A program made the translations under genes and the position numbers. Positions 7,783 to 15,864 of a DNA stretch of 64,000 nt are shown piece after piece; position 1 is the first letter of the stretch, and each line of letters opens with the position of its first letter. Below the pieces are notes generated by a model that did not search any database, had not been told where the DNA came from, and was given only the letters and a program-made list of their open reading frames with translations. This stretch comes from an uncultured Spirochaetaceae bacterium (GTDB lineage: Bacteria > Spirochaetota > Spirochaetia > Sphaerochaetales > Sphaerochaetaceae). The stretch is taken from NCBI GenBank assembly GCA_944389975.1, contig CALXOH010000044.1, positions 33,782 through 97,781 of the forward strand. The letters are read 5' to 3'.

Positions 7783-8604
7783 CCATCGTTTGATTATTCC
7801 TTCAAGGAGGGATGAGAAGCGCTCCTTGGCCTTCTCTCCTTCCTCAAGGACCTCCTTGTGGTCCAGCTTTTTCTCAAGTATGCCTGCTGCCATGTTTGTC
7901 ATCAGGCTTATGCCGAGCGTCTCCATGCCCATCTGGCTTGCAGCAATGGCCTCGGGGACTGTAGACATGCCGGCGGCGTCGGCACCGAGGATGCGCGCTG
8001 CATTTATCTCCGCGGGCGTCTCGAAGTTCGGCCCGGAAAAGAACATATACACCCCTTCCCGTAGCGCCAGTCCTTGTGCTTTTGCAATCTCTTTCACCAT
8101 ACTCCTTGCGCTTTTCGAGTATGCATCGGACATATCGAAGAACCTTGGCCCTATCGCATCATCATCAAGTGAGCGGGACGGGGAATCCATCACGAGCTTT
8201 ATATGGTCTTTTATAAGCATCAGATCGCCTACGTTCCAATCCTTGTTGATGCAACCTGCCGCGTTCGAAAGGAAAAGTTTCTTTATGCCGAGGCGCGCAA
8301 AAACCCTTACAGGGTATGCAACCTCATCCATCGAATAGCCCTCGTAGAAATGGAAGCGCCCTTGCATCATCAGTACGGGAACGTCCGACACCCTTCCATA
8401 GACCAGTACACCCCTATGCCCTTTGACGGTGGAAACGGGGAAGTGCGGGATATCCTTGTAAGGAATTACAATCTTTCCCTCTGCCCTCTCTGCAAAATCC
8501 CCAAGGCCAGAACCCAAAACGATCGCAATCACAGGAGAATCGGAATTGATCGCATCAGAAATGTATCGAGCACTATCAGTAAGTGTTTCATATGTAGTTT
8601 TCAT
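7765..8604 (-). CDS. Purine nucleoside phosphorylase
   Basis: A 279-residue trimeric-type (PNP-I) phosphorylase. It splits purine nucleosides with phosphate to free base and (deoxy)ribose-1-phosphate. Motifs: AIVLGSGLGDFAE (phosphate site), HFPVSTVKGHRG, FLSNAAGCIN, GPNFETPAEI and DAAGMSTVPEAI, with conserved Glu and Met of the base pocket. The start is set by GGAGG upstream of MKTTYETLTD. With deoC nearby it suggests nucleoside salvage, though they are not one operon. Confidence 0.93.
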   Translation of the reverse strand: MKTTYETLTDSARYISDAINSDSPVIAIVLGSGLGDFAERAEGKIVIPYKDIPHFPVSTVKGHRGVLVYGRVSDVPVLMMQGRFHFYEGYSMDEVAYPVRVFARLGIKKLFLSNAAGCINKDWNVGDLMLIKDHIKLVMDSPSRSLDDDAIGPRFFDMSDAYSKSARSMVKEIAKAQGLALREGVYMFFSGPNFETPAEINAARILGADAAGMSTVPEAIAASQMGMETLGISLMTNMAAGILEKKLDHKEVLEEGEKAKERFSSLLEGIIKRWSEFSD

Positions 8605-8690
8605 CAGACGCCTCCGGAAGAATGATAGCCTATAGCCACAATTATTGCACGAATATGGCAAATTTCCTAAAATTCCCGAAGGTATAGAAT

Positions 8691-10184
8691 ATGGAACGGC
8701 TTTACAAACTTACAGAAAGCGATAACGTTGCCGTAGCAACGATGGAACTGGTGAAAGGGGATGTCGAGAAAGACGGGGAGAACACTATCACGATACTCTC
8801 GGAAATCCCGCAGGGCTTCAAAGTCGCGCTGGTCGACATACACGAAGGTGAGGATGTAATCAAATACGGAATCCCGATCGGACATGCCACGAAAGACATC
8901 CAGAAAGGGGAACTTGTCCATACGTTCAACATGACCACGAACCTTTCGGATAAAGAGGATGCGGGGGATTTTCCATTCAAGACCCAAAACATAGAGAATG
9001 ACCACGACATCCCTTTGATAAACGCATACCTCAGGAGAGACGGGAAGATCGGAATCAGGAACTCGATATGGATCCTCCCACTTTCCCAGAACCTGAACGT
9101 CCTTTCAAAGGAGCTTGAAGCCTGGGGAAGCAGGGAACTTGGCATTGAGGATAAAGTCCACGCATTCCTTCATGCGCATGCACAAAGTCAGTTCGGAGAG
9201 GATGAGAAATTCATACTCATGCTTACAAACATGATAACCCACCCTGACCACGGAGGGGTTCTCCTGGCAGCACTCGAAGTAGACAGGGATGTGATTTCAC
9301 AAATACTTGGAAAGATTCCAGATTACCTTGGAGAGAGGGTAAGAGTACTTTACGCCGATTCGATCGCGGATGAGTTTGAAGAGGGCAAGAAGCTTTTGAG
9401 AGAGCTTGCGGAGTGCATGAAGGGCGACAAGAGAACCTCGGTTTCGATCTCAAAACTCGTCATCGGACTCAAGTGCGGGCAATCCGATGCGCTCTCATCA
9501 ATCACTGCAAACAGGCTCATCGGAAAAGCAGCAGACTACTTCTCCGCTCAAGGCTCCTCCTTGATTCTCACCGAAGTTCCCGAGATGCTCGGCTCTTCAA
9601 AAAACCTTGTGATGAGGGCAAAGGATGAAAGCGTGAGGGAGAAGGTCATCGAGCTAACGAAACGCTACAGGAAATTCCTCGACAGGGAGGGAAAGAAGAA
9701 GGGAGAAGCATCCCCGCTTTTGAAACTCGAAGGGATAAGCACGGAAGAGGAGGAATCGATGGGGGCCGTGCAAAAGGCCGGACAATCGATGATAACCGAC
9801 GTATTGGAATTCGGCGAAGTCGTGAAAATGCCTGGAATAAGCCTCCTGGCATCCTCCGGGACGGATGCCGAGACATCGACTGCACTCACTATATCCGGAG
9901 TGAACATGATACTCTTCTCCACCGGAATAGGCACTCCGTACGGGGCACCGGTGCCTACGATAAAGATTGCAAGCAACAGGGAACTGAGCGAAAAGAAACC
10001 GAATTGGATAGACTTCGACTCTTCGCGCATCACACGCGAAGACCCGGATGAAGTTCTTGCAGACCTCATCAGGCTCATAGTCAGCGTGTCAAACGGAGAG
10101 AAGAGGACGAGGAACGAAGAGAACGGGAATATGGAGATTGCGTACAACATGCACGCAAACCCGGGGAAAACCGATCAGGAATAG
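8691..10184 (+). CDS. uxaA: Altronate dehydratase (UxaA family)
   Basis: A 497-residue protein with an N-terminal SAF domain (ESDNVAVAT, then GIPIGHATKDIQKGELV) followed by the large dehydratase domain. Family motifs: GLKCGQSDALSSITANRLIG, TEVPEMLGS and, near the end, GTPYGAPVPTIKIASN. UxaA removes water from D-altronate to give 2-keto-3-deoxygluconate in galacturonate breakdown. Related hexonate or galactarate dehydratases share this architecture, so the substrate is likely but not certain. GAAGG lies about 9 nt before the ATG. No other uronate gene is adjacent. Confidence 0.85.
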   Translation: MERLYKLTESDNVAVATMELVKGDVEKDGENTITILSEIPQGFKVALVDIHEGEDVIKYGIPIGHATKDIQKGELVHTFNMTTNLSDKEDAGDFPFKTQNIENDHDIPLINAYLRRDGKIGIRNSIWILPLSQNLNVLSKELEAWGSRELGIEDKVHAFLHAHAQSQFGEDEKFILMLTNMITHPDHGGVLLAALEVDRDVISQILGKIPDYLGERVRVLYADSIADEFEEGKKLLRELAECMKGDKRTSVSISKLVIGLKCGQSDALSSITANRLIGKAADYFSAQGSSLILTEVPEMLGSSKNLVMRAKDESVREKVIELTKRYRKFLDREGKKKGEASPLLKLEGISTEEEESMGAVQKAGQSMITDVLEFGEVVKMPGISLLASSGTDAETSTALTISGVNMILFSTGIGTPYGAPVPTIKIASNRELSEKKPNWIDFDSSRITREDPDEVLADLIRLIVSVSNGEKRTRNEENGNMEIAYNMHANPGKTDQE

Positions 10185-10924
10185 CTTTCAACGACTCCGA
10201 AGGCCCTGTTCTGCAGCACTTTCGTGATCTTGTATTGGATCGACAAGTAAAGTGCGACCATGAAAGGTATGAAAAGTAGATATAGCGGGCCTACGATGTT
10301 CTCCACGAAACTCAGCGGATTGCCCTCTCCTCCCCCGTTTATGAACATGAAGTTCGTGTCAAAGCGCTTGTTGAAGAAATAAATGGGGATCATGTAGACG
10401 GCAACACAAACCACCGACGGCAACAAGTTCCTCCCCCGCGGTCTGAATCCAGCCGAGAGAAGGAGAATCGGATAAAGCGCAAGAAGGAAGTGGACCGAGA
10501 AGCTATGAAGCGCCATCACAGAGTACGGCGGAAGGGCCGTCCACGACGGAAAGAGTTCTGCCATCATCGCTGCAGGCATCGAAATTCCGAACAAGTACTC
10601 TTTGAGGTATTTGTTATCCGGGAATATCGTGGCGATCAAAGTGATGAATATGTCGACGGAGCATAAATGAAGCGGAAGGTATTGCCATTCCCATTGCCCT
10701 GTCGAAAGCAACAGCACTTGCTTCACCACCTCGTCCAACAGAAGGAGGACCGAAATTACGACGAGCATCCTCCTACGCTTTTCATCGCTTGCTCCTGCGT
10801 ATATACGCCCCAAAAGGAAAAAGAGAAGGATGCATATCGAGAGAATGAGAAGATGCACCGGGGAAAAGAGTGAAAAACCGACTCCATCGGGAGCGCTCTC
10901 TGTCGTGTAGAGCAAAGAGTTCAT
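10175..10924 (-). CDS. YwaF/TMEM164-family integral membrane protein
   Basis: A 249-residue, highly hydrophobic protein with about six or seven membrane segments. It has the family-like motifs QYLPLHLCSVDI near the middle and TNFMFINGGGEGNPL near the C-terminus. The function of this family in bacteria is not established to my knowledge. Its ATG overlaps the deoC stop (ATGA), so it is translationally coupled to deoC. Its last 10 bp overlap the convergent uxaA. Confidence 0.7.
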   Translation of the reverse strand: MNSLLYTTESAPDGVGFSLFSPVHLLILSICILLFFLLGRIYAGASDEKRRRMLVVISVLLLLDEVVKQVLLLSTGQWEWQYLPLHLCSVDIFITLIATIFPDNKYLKEYLFGISMPAAMMAELFPSWTALPPYSVMALHSFSVHFLLALYPILLLSAGFRPRGRNLLPSVVCVAVYMIPIYFFNKRFDTNFMFINGGGEGNPLSFVENIVGPLYLLFIPFMVALYLSIQYKITKVLQNRAFGVVESYS

Positions 10925-11580
10925 GACTCTTTCTTCTCTTCCTCCACGATCTTCACCCCGCTTGATACCCCGAGTCTGTCAGCTCCGCACTCGATCATCA
11001 GAAGGGCATCCTTGTAACTTCTGATGCCGCCGGATGCTTTCACTTTGACGCGCTCCGAGACGCTCTTTCTCATCAACGCAACATCCTCAGGGGTTGCACC
11101 TTTTATGGAGAAGCCCGTGCTTGTCTTTACAAAGTCAGCGCCCGCCACTTCCGCAAGTTTGCAAAGCTTGACTATCTCGTCCTTTGTCAGAAGGCATGTT
11201 TCAAGGATGACTTTCAACACGTGACCCTCGGAAGCTTTCCTTAAAAGCGAGAGCTCCCTCTCGACGTAATCAATATCTCCGCTTTTGACTCTTCCGATGT
11301 TCACTACCATGTCTATCTCATCCGCGCCATCCCGGATAGCCGCCTCTGTCTCTGCGATCTTGCCTTCCGTACTCATCGCGCCAAGCGGAAAACCTACTAC
11401 CGATGTTATTTTCAATGTGCTCTCGCTTGGGATGAGAGAGCGCACATAGCCCACCCACGAGCTGTTGACGCAAACCGAGTGGAACGAATACGAGAGCCCC
11501 TCGTTTACGAGCGTTCTTATGTCTTCTGCCGTTGCATCGGCTTTCAGAAGCGTATGATCGATGTATGAAGCAATGCCCAT
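10921..11580 (-). CDS. deoC: Deoxyribose-phosphate aldolase
   Basis: A 219-residue class I aldolase that converts 2-deoxyribose-5-phosphate to acetaldehyde and glyceraldehyde-3-phosphate. It begins MGIASYIDHTLLKADATAED. The Schiff-base lysine lies in GADFVKTSTGF and the second lysine in VKVKASGGIRSYKDAL. AGGAGG precedes the ATG. It fits with the purine nucleoside phosphorylase in deoxynucleoside salvage. Confidence 0.96.
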   Translation of the reverse strand: MGIASYIDHTLLKADATAEDIRTLVNEGLSYSFHSVCVNSSWVGYVRSLIPSESTLKITSVVGFPLGAMSTEGKIAETEAAIRDGADEIDMVVNIGRVKSGDIDYVERELSLLRKASEGHVLKVILETCLLTKDEIVKLCKLAEVAGADFVKTSTGFSIKGATPEDVALMRKSVSERVKVKASGGIRSYKDALLMIECGADRLGVSSGVKIVEEEKKES

Positions 11581-11649
11581 TCAAACCTCCTATGGATGTC
11601 AATATCTTAAACCCTACTCCATCCGATTGGAAAGATTCCCTCATCCCGG

Positions 11650-11678
11650 TTGCAACCAAGCTTGTAAGACTTTAATCT
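11650..11678 (+). promoter_or_regulatory. Leaderless promoter of the Nudix gene
   Basis: TTGCAA (11650-11655), 17 bp, TAATCT (11673-11678), then exactly 6 nt to the ATG at 11685. No Shine-Dalgarno. The -35 hexamer and the geometry are the same as at 15830-15858. Confidence 0.55.
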
Positions 11679-11684
11679 TTCCTT

Positions 11685-12641
11685 ATGCATGGAGAATACA
11701 GAATACTCGCCCTCTTCGGAGAGGCATTCACATTTTTGATGATCCTCATCCTTTTGATGAACATCGAACAAAGGAAAATGAAAAGAAGCAACGACAAGAG
11801 GAGGGCGATCCTCCTTCTTGCGAGCTGGTACCTCACCGTATACATAGTGTTGATAGCAATCGAACACTTCGCCATTCCCCCGGTAGCTGAATACGTAGCA
11901 CTGGCTATAGGGATATTGATGCTATACATATTCAGAAAGTATTACTTCCCTTTCAGAAGAAAGTGCACGAAATGCGGAAAGAAACTCGATTACAAGCAGT
12001 GGATAGGATGCGATGAGAACCTTTGCATTGATTGCTATTACGAGAAATATCCGGAAGAGAAACCAGAGGAGAAGAAGCCAGGGAAGGTCGAGAGCGAAGA
12101 TGAGATGAGAAGAAATAACGCCGGGAAAGAGAAGGTTTCGGAGATAGATTGGGACAACTGGAGCGGAGAAGAGCGTTGTACGCTTATGTACGTGATAGAC
12201 AAGGAAAACGGAAAAGTTCTCCTGATCAAGAAAAAACGGGGCATGGGAAAAGGGCTTCTGAACGGTCCCGGCGGGCACATAGAACTTGAGGAGACGAAGT
12301 ACGAGGCTGCGGTAAGGGAGACGAAGGAAGAGACGGGACTGGACGTGAAGAAGGAAGATATCGTGGAGCTCGGTACCCTCCGTTTCCAGTTCAAGGACGG
12401 ATTGACGATGACAGGGTATGTATTCATCACATACTCATGGTCGGGATCCCTGATGGAAGAGACTGATGAAACAATACCATTCTGGCAGGATATTTCATCA
12501 CTCGATTACTCGAAGATGTGGGAGGACGACGAGATGTGGCTTCCCTATGCGCTATCTGGTAGGAAAATCGAGGGGTACTTCATATTCGACGGGGAAACCC
12601 TTATAGACGGCAAAGTCGAATTCCCGGAAGATGATGAGTAG
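11685..12641 (+). CDS. Membrane-anchored Nudix hydrolase with zinc-ribbon-like segment
   Basis: A 318-residue protein with an unusual layout. Three hydrophobic segments (about residues 6-26, 40-62, 66-84) are followed by a Cys-rich segment (Cys94, Cys97, Cys109, Cys114, Cys117), a charged linker, and a C-terminal Nudix domain. The Nudix box GX5EX7REUXEEXGU is complete at residues 197-219 (GHIELEETKYEAAVRETKEE). The Nudix part resembles 8-oxo-dGTP diphosphatases (GKGLLNGPGGHIE). The hydrolysed nucleotide is unknown; the membrane anchor and Cys cluster suggest tethering. The stop overlaps the start of the aldo/keto reductase. Confidence 0.75.
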   Translation: MHGEYRILALFGEAFTFLMILILLMNIEQRKMKRSNDKRRAILLLASWYLTVYIVLIAIEHFAIPPVAEYVALAIGILMLYIFRKYYFPFRRKCTKCGKKLDYKQWIGCDENLCIDCYYEKYPEEKPEEKKPGKVESEDEMRRNNAGKEKVSEIDWDNWSGEERCTLMYVIDKENGKVLLIKKKRGMGKGLLNGPGGHIELEETKYEAAVRETKEETGLDVKKEDIVELGTLRFQFKDGLTMTGYVFITYSWSGSLMEETDETIPFWQDISSLDYSKMWEDDEMWLPYALSGRKIEGYFIFDGETLIDGKVEFPEDDE

Positions 12642-13470
12642 ACTTGCACTCGGGCTGTGGAATGCATCGGAAAGCCAATTCCACTCGAGAAAGAGCCCTG
12701 AAGAGATGAGGGGTATGATAAAGTGTGCGATAAAGTGCGGAATAACCCTTTTTGACACTGCGTACTCGTACACCGATGCATCATCGATCCTCTCCTCCGC
12801 GCTGAAAGAGGACGGGAATCTGGCTGTGATATCGAAAGTCATGCCCCTTCCCTCGTTGAGAAAAAAGGTCGAGAGCGAACTTAAAAGGCTCAAAAGGGAG
12901 TACATCGACATACTCCTGTTGCACTGGCCTTCAAACGATGAGAGGCTGTTTGATGCGCTCCGTTCGCTTTCGGAGGTGAAGGATGAAGGGAAGGCAAAGG
13001 CAATCGGGGTAAGCAACTTCCCACCCGAACTCCTTTTGAAGACAGCAAAAGATTTCGAGATATCGTACTCGGAGGAGATGCTCTCCCCGTTCTGGTACGT
13101 TCAACACGATGAAGTCAAAGTGAATGTCATTTCATACGGGACGATGGGATTCGGCGCACTGTACGGAAAAAGCGTGCCTCTTTTCTGGAATGAAGGAAAG
13201 GCCCGTTCATTGTTCGACGAAGTGATGAACAACATCTCAAAGATGGCAACCAGGCATGGTGTTGAAAAAGATGAGGTCGCACTCTCTTTTTCAAAGATGC
13301 ATTCGCCGTACGCAATCGTATTGGGAGCGCACGACAAGGCGACGATAACAAGGCTCGCAAACTCTTCAATCACGCTTGATGAGGATGAGTTCGCCCTTCT
13401 GGATGAGTTAGCCATGAAGATGCATATGGAAAGTGGATGTGACAATGCGTTCCTGCACAACTGGAGGTAG
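12631..13470 (+). CDS. Aldo/keto reductase
   Basis: A 279-residue NAD(P)H-dependent reductase of the AKR TIM-barrel family. The catalytic tetrad is visible: Asp and Tyr in LFDTAYSYTDA, Lys in AVISKVMPL, His in DILLLHWPSND. AIGVSNFPPELL is also typical. The substrate is unknown. Tandem ATGs at 12631 and 12634 both follow GGAAG closely, so the start is uncertain by one codon. It overlaps the Nudix stop by 11 bp. Confidence 0.9.
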   Translation: MMSRLALGLWNASESQFHSRKSPEEMRGMIKCAIKCGITLFDTAYSYTDASSILSSALKEDGNLAVISKVMPLPSLRKKVESELKRLKREYIDILLLHWPSNDERLFDALRSLSEVKDEGKAKAIGVSNFPPELLLKTAKDFEISYSEEMLSPFWYVQHDEVKVNVISYGTMGFGALYGKSVPLFWNEGKARSLFDEVMNNISKMATRHGVEKDEVALSFSKMHSPYAIVLGAHDKATITRLANSSITLDEDEFALLDELAMKMHMESGCDNAFLHNWR

Positions 13471-13471
13471 C

Positions 13472-14065
13472 GTGCAAACGATAGAAAAGAGATTTGAAGC
13501 GGAGATTGAGGTAAAGAAATCGAGGTTCATCGCAATCGCGGTCCCTGTATCCAGGCTAGAGGAAGTGAAGGAGAATGTACACGTGGTCTGGGAGGAGCAC
13601 CCGGGGGCGACGCACGTCGTGCACGCTGCAGTCGTGGGAAAAGCGGGAACGATGTACTCCTCGTCCGACGACAGGGAGCCGAAGAACACGGCAGGGCGCC
13701 CTGCACTGGAAGTTCTGAAAGGCTCCGGACTGACCAACATCGCAGTATTCATAGTCCGTTACTTCGGAGGAACGCTTCTCGGCACAGGAGGATTGGTCAA
13801 AGCGTACTCGGATGCGACGAAAGAGGTGCTCGGGAAGGTTGAACGGATCGAACTGGTGACACCTGTGCATTTTCTCCTTGTATTCCCGTACACACACTTC
13901 ACTCCGATCAAAAGGGTTTTGGAGAAATACGGCGTGAAAATCGAAGACGAGAAGATGGAGGACGTCGTAACGTTCACTTGCACGCTCGATGAAAGAAGGT
14001 TCGGGGAATTTGAAAAAGAGGTCATGGATATCGGGCAGGGAAAGACCCGCATTGAAAAGCTATAA
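13472..14065 (+). CDS. YigZ/IMPACT family protein
   Basis: A 197-residue protein with the UPF0029/IMPACT signature: KKSRFIAIAVPV, then EHPGATHVVHAAVVG, DDREPKNTAGRPALEVL and IVRYFGGTLLGTGGLVKAYSDA. A C-terminal ferredoxin-like half (DUF1949) follows. The family's bacterial role is poorly defined. The GTG at 13472 is chosen as start because GGAGG sits just before it and it lies 1 bp past the previous stop; the in-frame ATGs upstream lack such a site. The last 6 bp overlap the convergent peptidase. Confidence 0.85.
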   Translation: MQTIEKRFEAEIEVKKSRFIAIAVPVSRLEEVKENVHVVWEEHPGATHVVHAAVVGKAGTMYSSSDDREPKNTAGRPALEVLKGSGLTNIAVFIVRYFGGTLLGTGGLVKAYSDATKEVLGKVERIELVTPVHFLLVFPYTHFTPIKRVLEKYGVKIEDEKMEDVVTFTCTLDERRFGEFEKEVMDIGQGKTRIEKL

Positions 14066-15310
14066 GTTGTCTTTTCCCTCGATGTACTTCATGATCATCA
14101 CGATAACCCGTTCCAGTGCGTACTCTGATACAGCGCTTATCACGTCATCATCCGAATGCGACGGGTTATCCACGCCGGGTGCGATCGATGAGATCGTTGC
14201 AGATGGAATGCCAGCTCGGGCGGAAGCCGATGCGTCGCTTGTGGAGAACATATACCCTGGGTCTTGAAGTTTCACCTTGTAGCCCATTCCAAAAAGAAGG
14301 GATGATAGCTCAGAAGAGAGCTTCTTATCGAGTTGGACAAACCCGAAACCATCTTTTTTCATCAGATACAGGTCATCTTCGGAGTAGATCGAATCGATGT
14401 TTATAAGCGCATCGATCTTCTCTTCGTTTCCTTTGAAATACGCTTTGGCACCCAATGATCCGACCTCCTCCCCGTCAAATACAGATGCCATTACTCTCAC
14501 AGATCGGAGCTTCTTCTTCGAAAAGTATTTCAGGATGGCGAGGGTGACTGCAATCCCTGAAAGGTTGTCACCCACCCCCGGGGAATACCGTTCCCCCTTC
14601 TCTTTGACTCTGAAGGAAAGAACTGTGAGAAGAATTCCGAACGCGATGAATATGGCACTGATTACGGAAGGAGCGTTGAATCTGAAAAGGCTTCCTACGA
14701 GAATCTCGTGAAGTATTTGGAAAAAGGAAAGGACGGCAAAGTATGCAATCGAGAAAATGACCAGATAGCTCGATTTCCGTAGCCCGATCCCCTCCTCGAC
14801 TTTAGCGCTGTCAAGGTGGCTTGAAAGCATGACTGTAAATCCAACATCCCCTGTCGGGTTTATCTCCCCGATCACATTCTTCCCATCACCCTTTCTTGAG
14901 AAAATGAAATCCTCTCCCCTCACGATGTTCTTATAAAACGCGTAAAGAAGAAACAGAACAGACAAAAGCGAGAGATATGGCAACCCCAAAAGGAGAAATG
15001 CGGATGAGAAAGCAAGGAACAACGGGGTTATCCTGAAAAGTCCCGCAATGCCATCCCTGTTTCCCGAAAAGCACTCGGTACGGGATTCAACGCCCAAAGA
15101 CGAGAAGATGGAAGATAGCTTTTCAGCAAATTCACGCGATGAATCGGAAAGGGAGGGCCTCGGCCCGAATAGAGAGAGTTCCTTCAAGACCGAATAACAC
15201 CAAGTGGCAAGGCCATGTGGACTGTAGCTTTCATCGATTACGTATACAGTCTTCTCTTTTTCCTTTTCCTTCTTCGTCTCTCCGCTCTTTCCAAAAGGCC
15301 ACTTGAACAT
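14060..15310 (-). CDS. M28-family zinc peptidase with internal membrane segments
   Basis: A 416-residue protein. The M28 metal ligands are in place: HLD in LSSHLDSAK, the bridging Asp in GVGDNLSG, Glu-Glu in FDGEEVGSLGAKAY, Asp in INIDSIY and His in NPSHSDDD. Unusually, hydrophobic segments interrupt the fold: two before the first ligand (about residues 93-128) and two between the first and second (about 185-235). It is probably a membrane peptidase with a cytosolic or periplasmic active site. No Shine-Dalgarno; TATAAT lies 6 nt before the ATG. Confidence 0.82.
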   Translation of the reverse strand: MFKWPFGKSGETKKEKEKEKTVYVIDESYSPHGLATWCYSVLKELSLFGPRPSLSDSSREFAEKLSSIFSSLGVESRTECFSGNRDGIAGLFRITPLFLAFSSAFLLLGLPYLSLLSVLFLLYAFYKNIVRGEDFIFSRKGDGKNVIGEINPTGDVGFTVMLSSHLDSAKVEEGIGLRKSSYLVIFSIAYFAVLSFFQILHEILVGSLFRFNAPSVISAIFIAFGILLTVLSFRVKEKGERYSPGVGDNLSGIAVTLAILKYFSKKKLRSVRVMASVFDGEEVGSLGAKAYFKGNEEKIDALINIDSIYSEDDLYLMKKDGFGFVQLDKKLSSELSSLLFGMGYKVKLQDPGYMFSTSDASASARAGIPSATISSIAPGVDNPSHSDDDVISAVSEYALERVIVMIMKYIEGKDNL

Positions 15311-15316
15311 GCATTC

Positions 15317-15322
15317 ATTATA
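15317..15322 (-). promoter_or_regulatory. Leaderless -10 element of the M28 peptidase gene
   Basis: Perfect TATAAT on the minus strand exactly 6 nt before the ATG at 15310, with no ribosome binding site. The -35 (TTTTGA at 17 bp) is weak. Confidence 0.5.
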
Positions 15323-15388
15323 CCTTTCGAACTACTTATTCAAAAGACTGGAGGGGAACATTTTGAGTACTGGATGGATTATATTTTT

Positions 15389-15477
15389 CGGAGAGAGAGG
15401 GATTCGAACCCTCGGTAGCAAATAATCACTACAACGGATTTCGAGTCCGTCTCCTTCGACCTCTCGGACATCTCTCC
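15389..15477 (-). tRNA. tRNA-Ser(CGA)
   Basis: An 89-nt class II tRNA with a 7-bp acceptor stem GGAGAGA/TCTCTCC, discriminator G, the T-loop GGTTCGAATCC and a long variable arm. The anticodon loop CTCGAAA gives anticodon CGA (codon UCG). The CCA end is not encoded. Confidence 0.96.
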
Positions 15478-15484
15478 AAGGTTA

Positions 15485-15558
15485 CGAGACTAAGAGGATT
15501 CGAACCTCCGACCCTCAGTTCCGCAAACTGATGCTCTATCCAGCTGAGCTATAGTCTC
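15485..15558 (-). tRNA. tRNA-Arg(GCG)
   Basis: A 74-nt cloverleaf: acceptor GAGACTA/TAGTCTC, D-arm GCTC/GAGC, anticodon stem TCAGT/ACTGA, loop TTGCGGA, so anticodon GCG (codons CGC/CGU). The arginine identity bases A20 and C35 are present. GCG is rare in bacteria, which normally use ACG edited to inosine. Confidence 0.93.
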
Positions 15559-15564
15559 AACTTT

Positions 15565-15651
15565 CGGAAAGGGGGGGATTCGAACCCCCGAACCCGTTAC
15601 CAGGTTAACTCCTTAGCAGGGAGCCCGATTCGGCCTCTCTCGCACCTTTCC
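15565..15651 (-). tRNA. tRNA-Ser(GCT)
   Basis: An 87-nt class II tRNA with acceptor GGAAAGG/CCTTTCC, discriminator G and a long variable arm. The anticodon loop CTGCTAA gives GCT (codons AGC/AGU). CCA is not encoded. Confidence 0.96.
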
Positions 15652-15668
15652 AAAATGCTTTCTTTATC

Positions 15669-15753
15669 CGGAGAGAGAGGGATTCGAACCCCCGGTGACT
15701 TGCGCCACTCTTGTTTTCAAGACAAGCGCCTTCGACCGCTCGGCCATCTCTCC
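15669..15753 (-). tRNA. tRNA-Ser(TGA)
   Basis: An 85-nt class II tRNA with acceptor GGAGAGA/TCTCTCC and discriminator G. The anticodon loop CTTGAAA gives TGA (codons UCA/UCG). First gene of the four-tRNA cluster in transcription order. Confidence 0.96.
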
Positions 15754-15768
15754 AAAGCAAGCTTTATA

Positions 15769-15798
15769 ATAATATGTAAACATTTTCGATCTTGTCAA
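15769..15798 (-). promoter_or_regulatory. Promoter of the tRNA cluster
   Basis: Minus strand consensus TTGACA (15793-15798) and TATTAT (15769-15774) at 18 bp spacing, about 15 nt above the mature 5' end of tRNA-Ser(TGA). Confidence 0.65.
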
Positions 15799-15829
15799 GT
15801 GCCGTATTTTCCAGTAATTCCTTTCAAGA

Positions 15830-15858
15830 TTGCAATTAGTACTCAAAACAGCTAGGCT
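15830..15858 (+). promoter_or_regulatory. Leaderless promoter of the alpha/beta hydrolase gene
   Basis: TTGCAA (15830-15835), 17 bp, TAGGCT (15853-15858), then exactly 6 nt to the ATG at 15865, with no Shine-Dalgarno. Confidence 0.55.
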
Positions 15859-15864
15859 CGATAC

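Noticed and set aside
15655..15855. Short open frame across the tRNA-Ser(TGA) gene
   Set aside because: It is the translated complement of a tRNA, a common annotation artefact.
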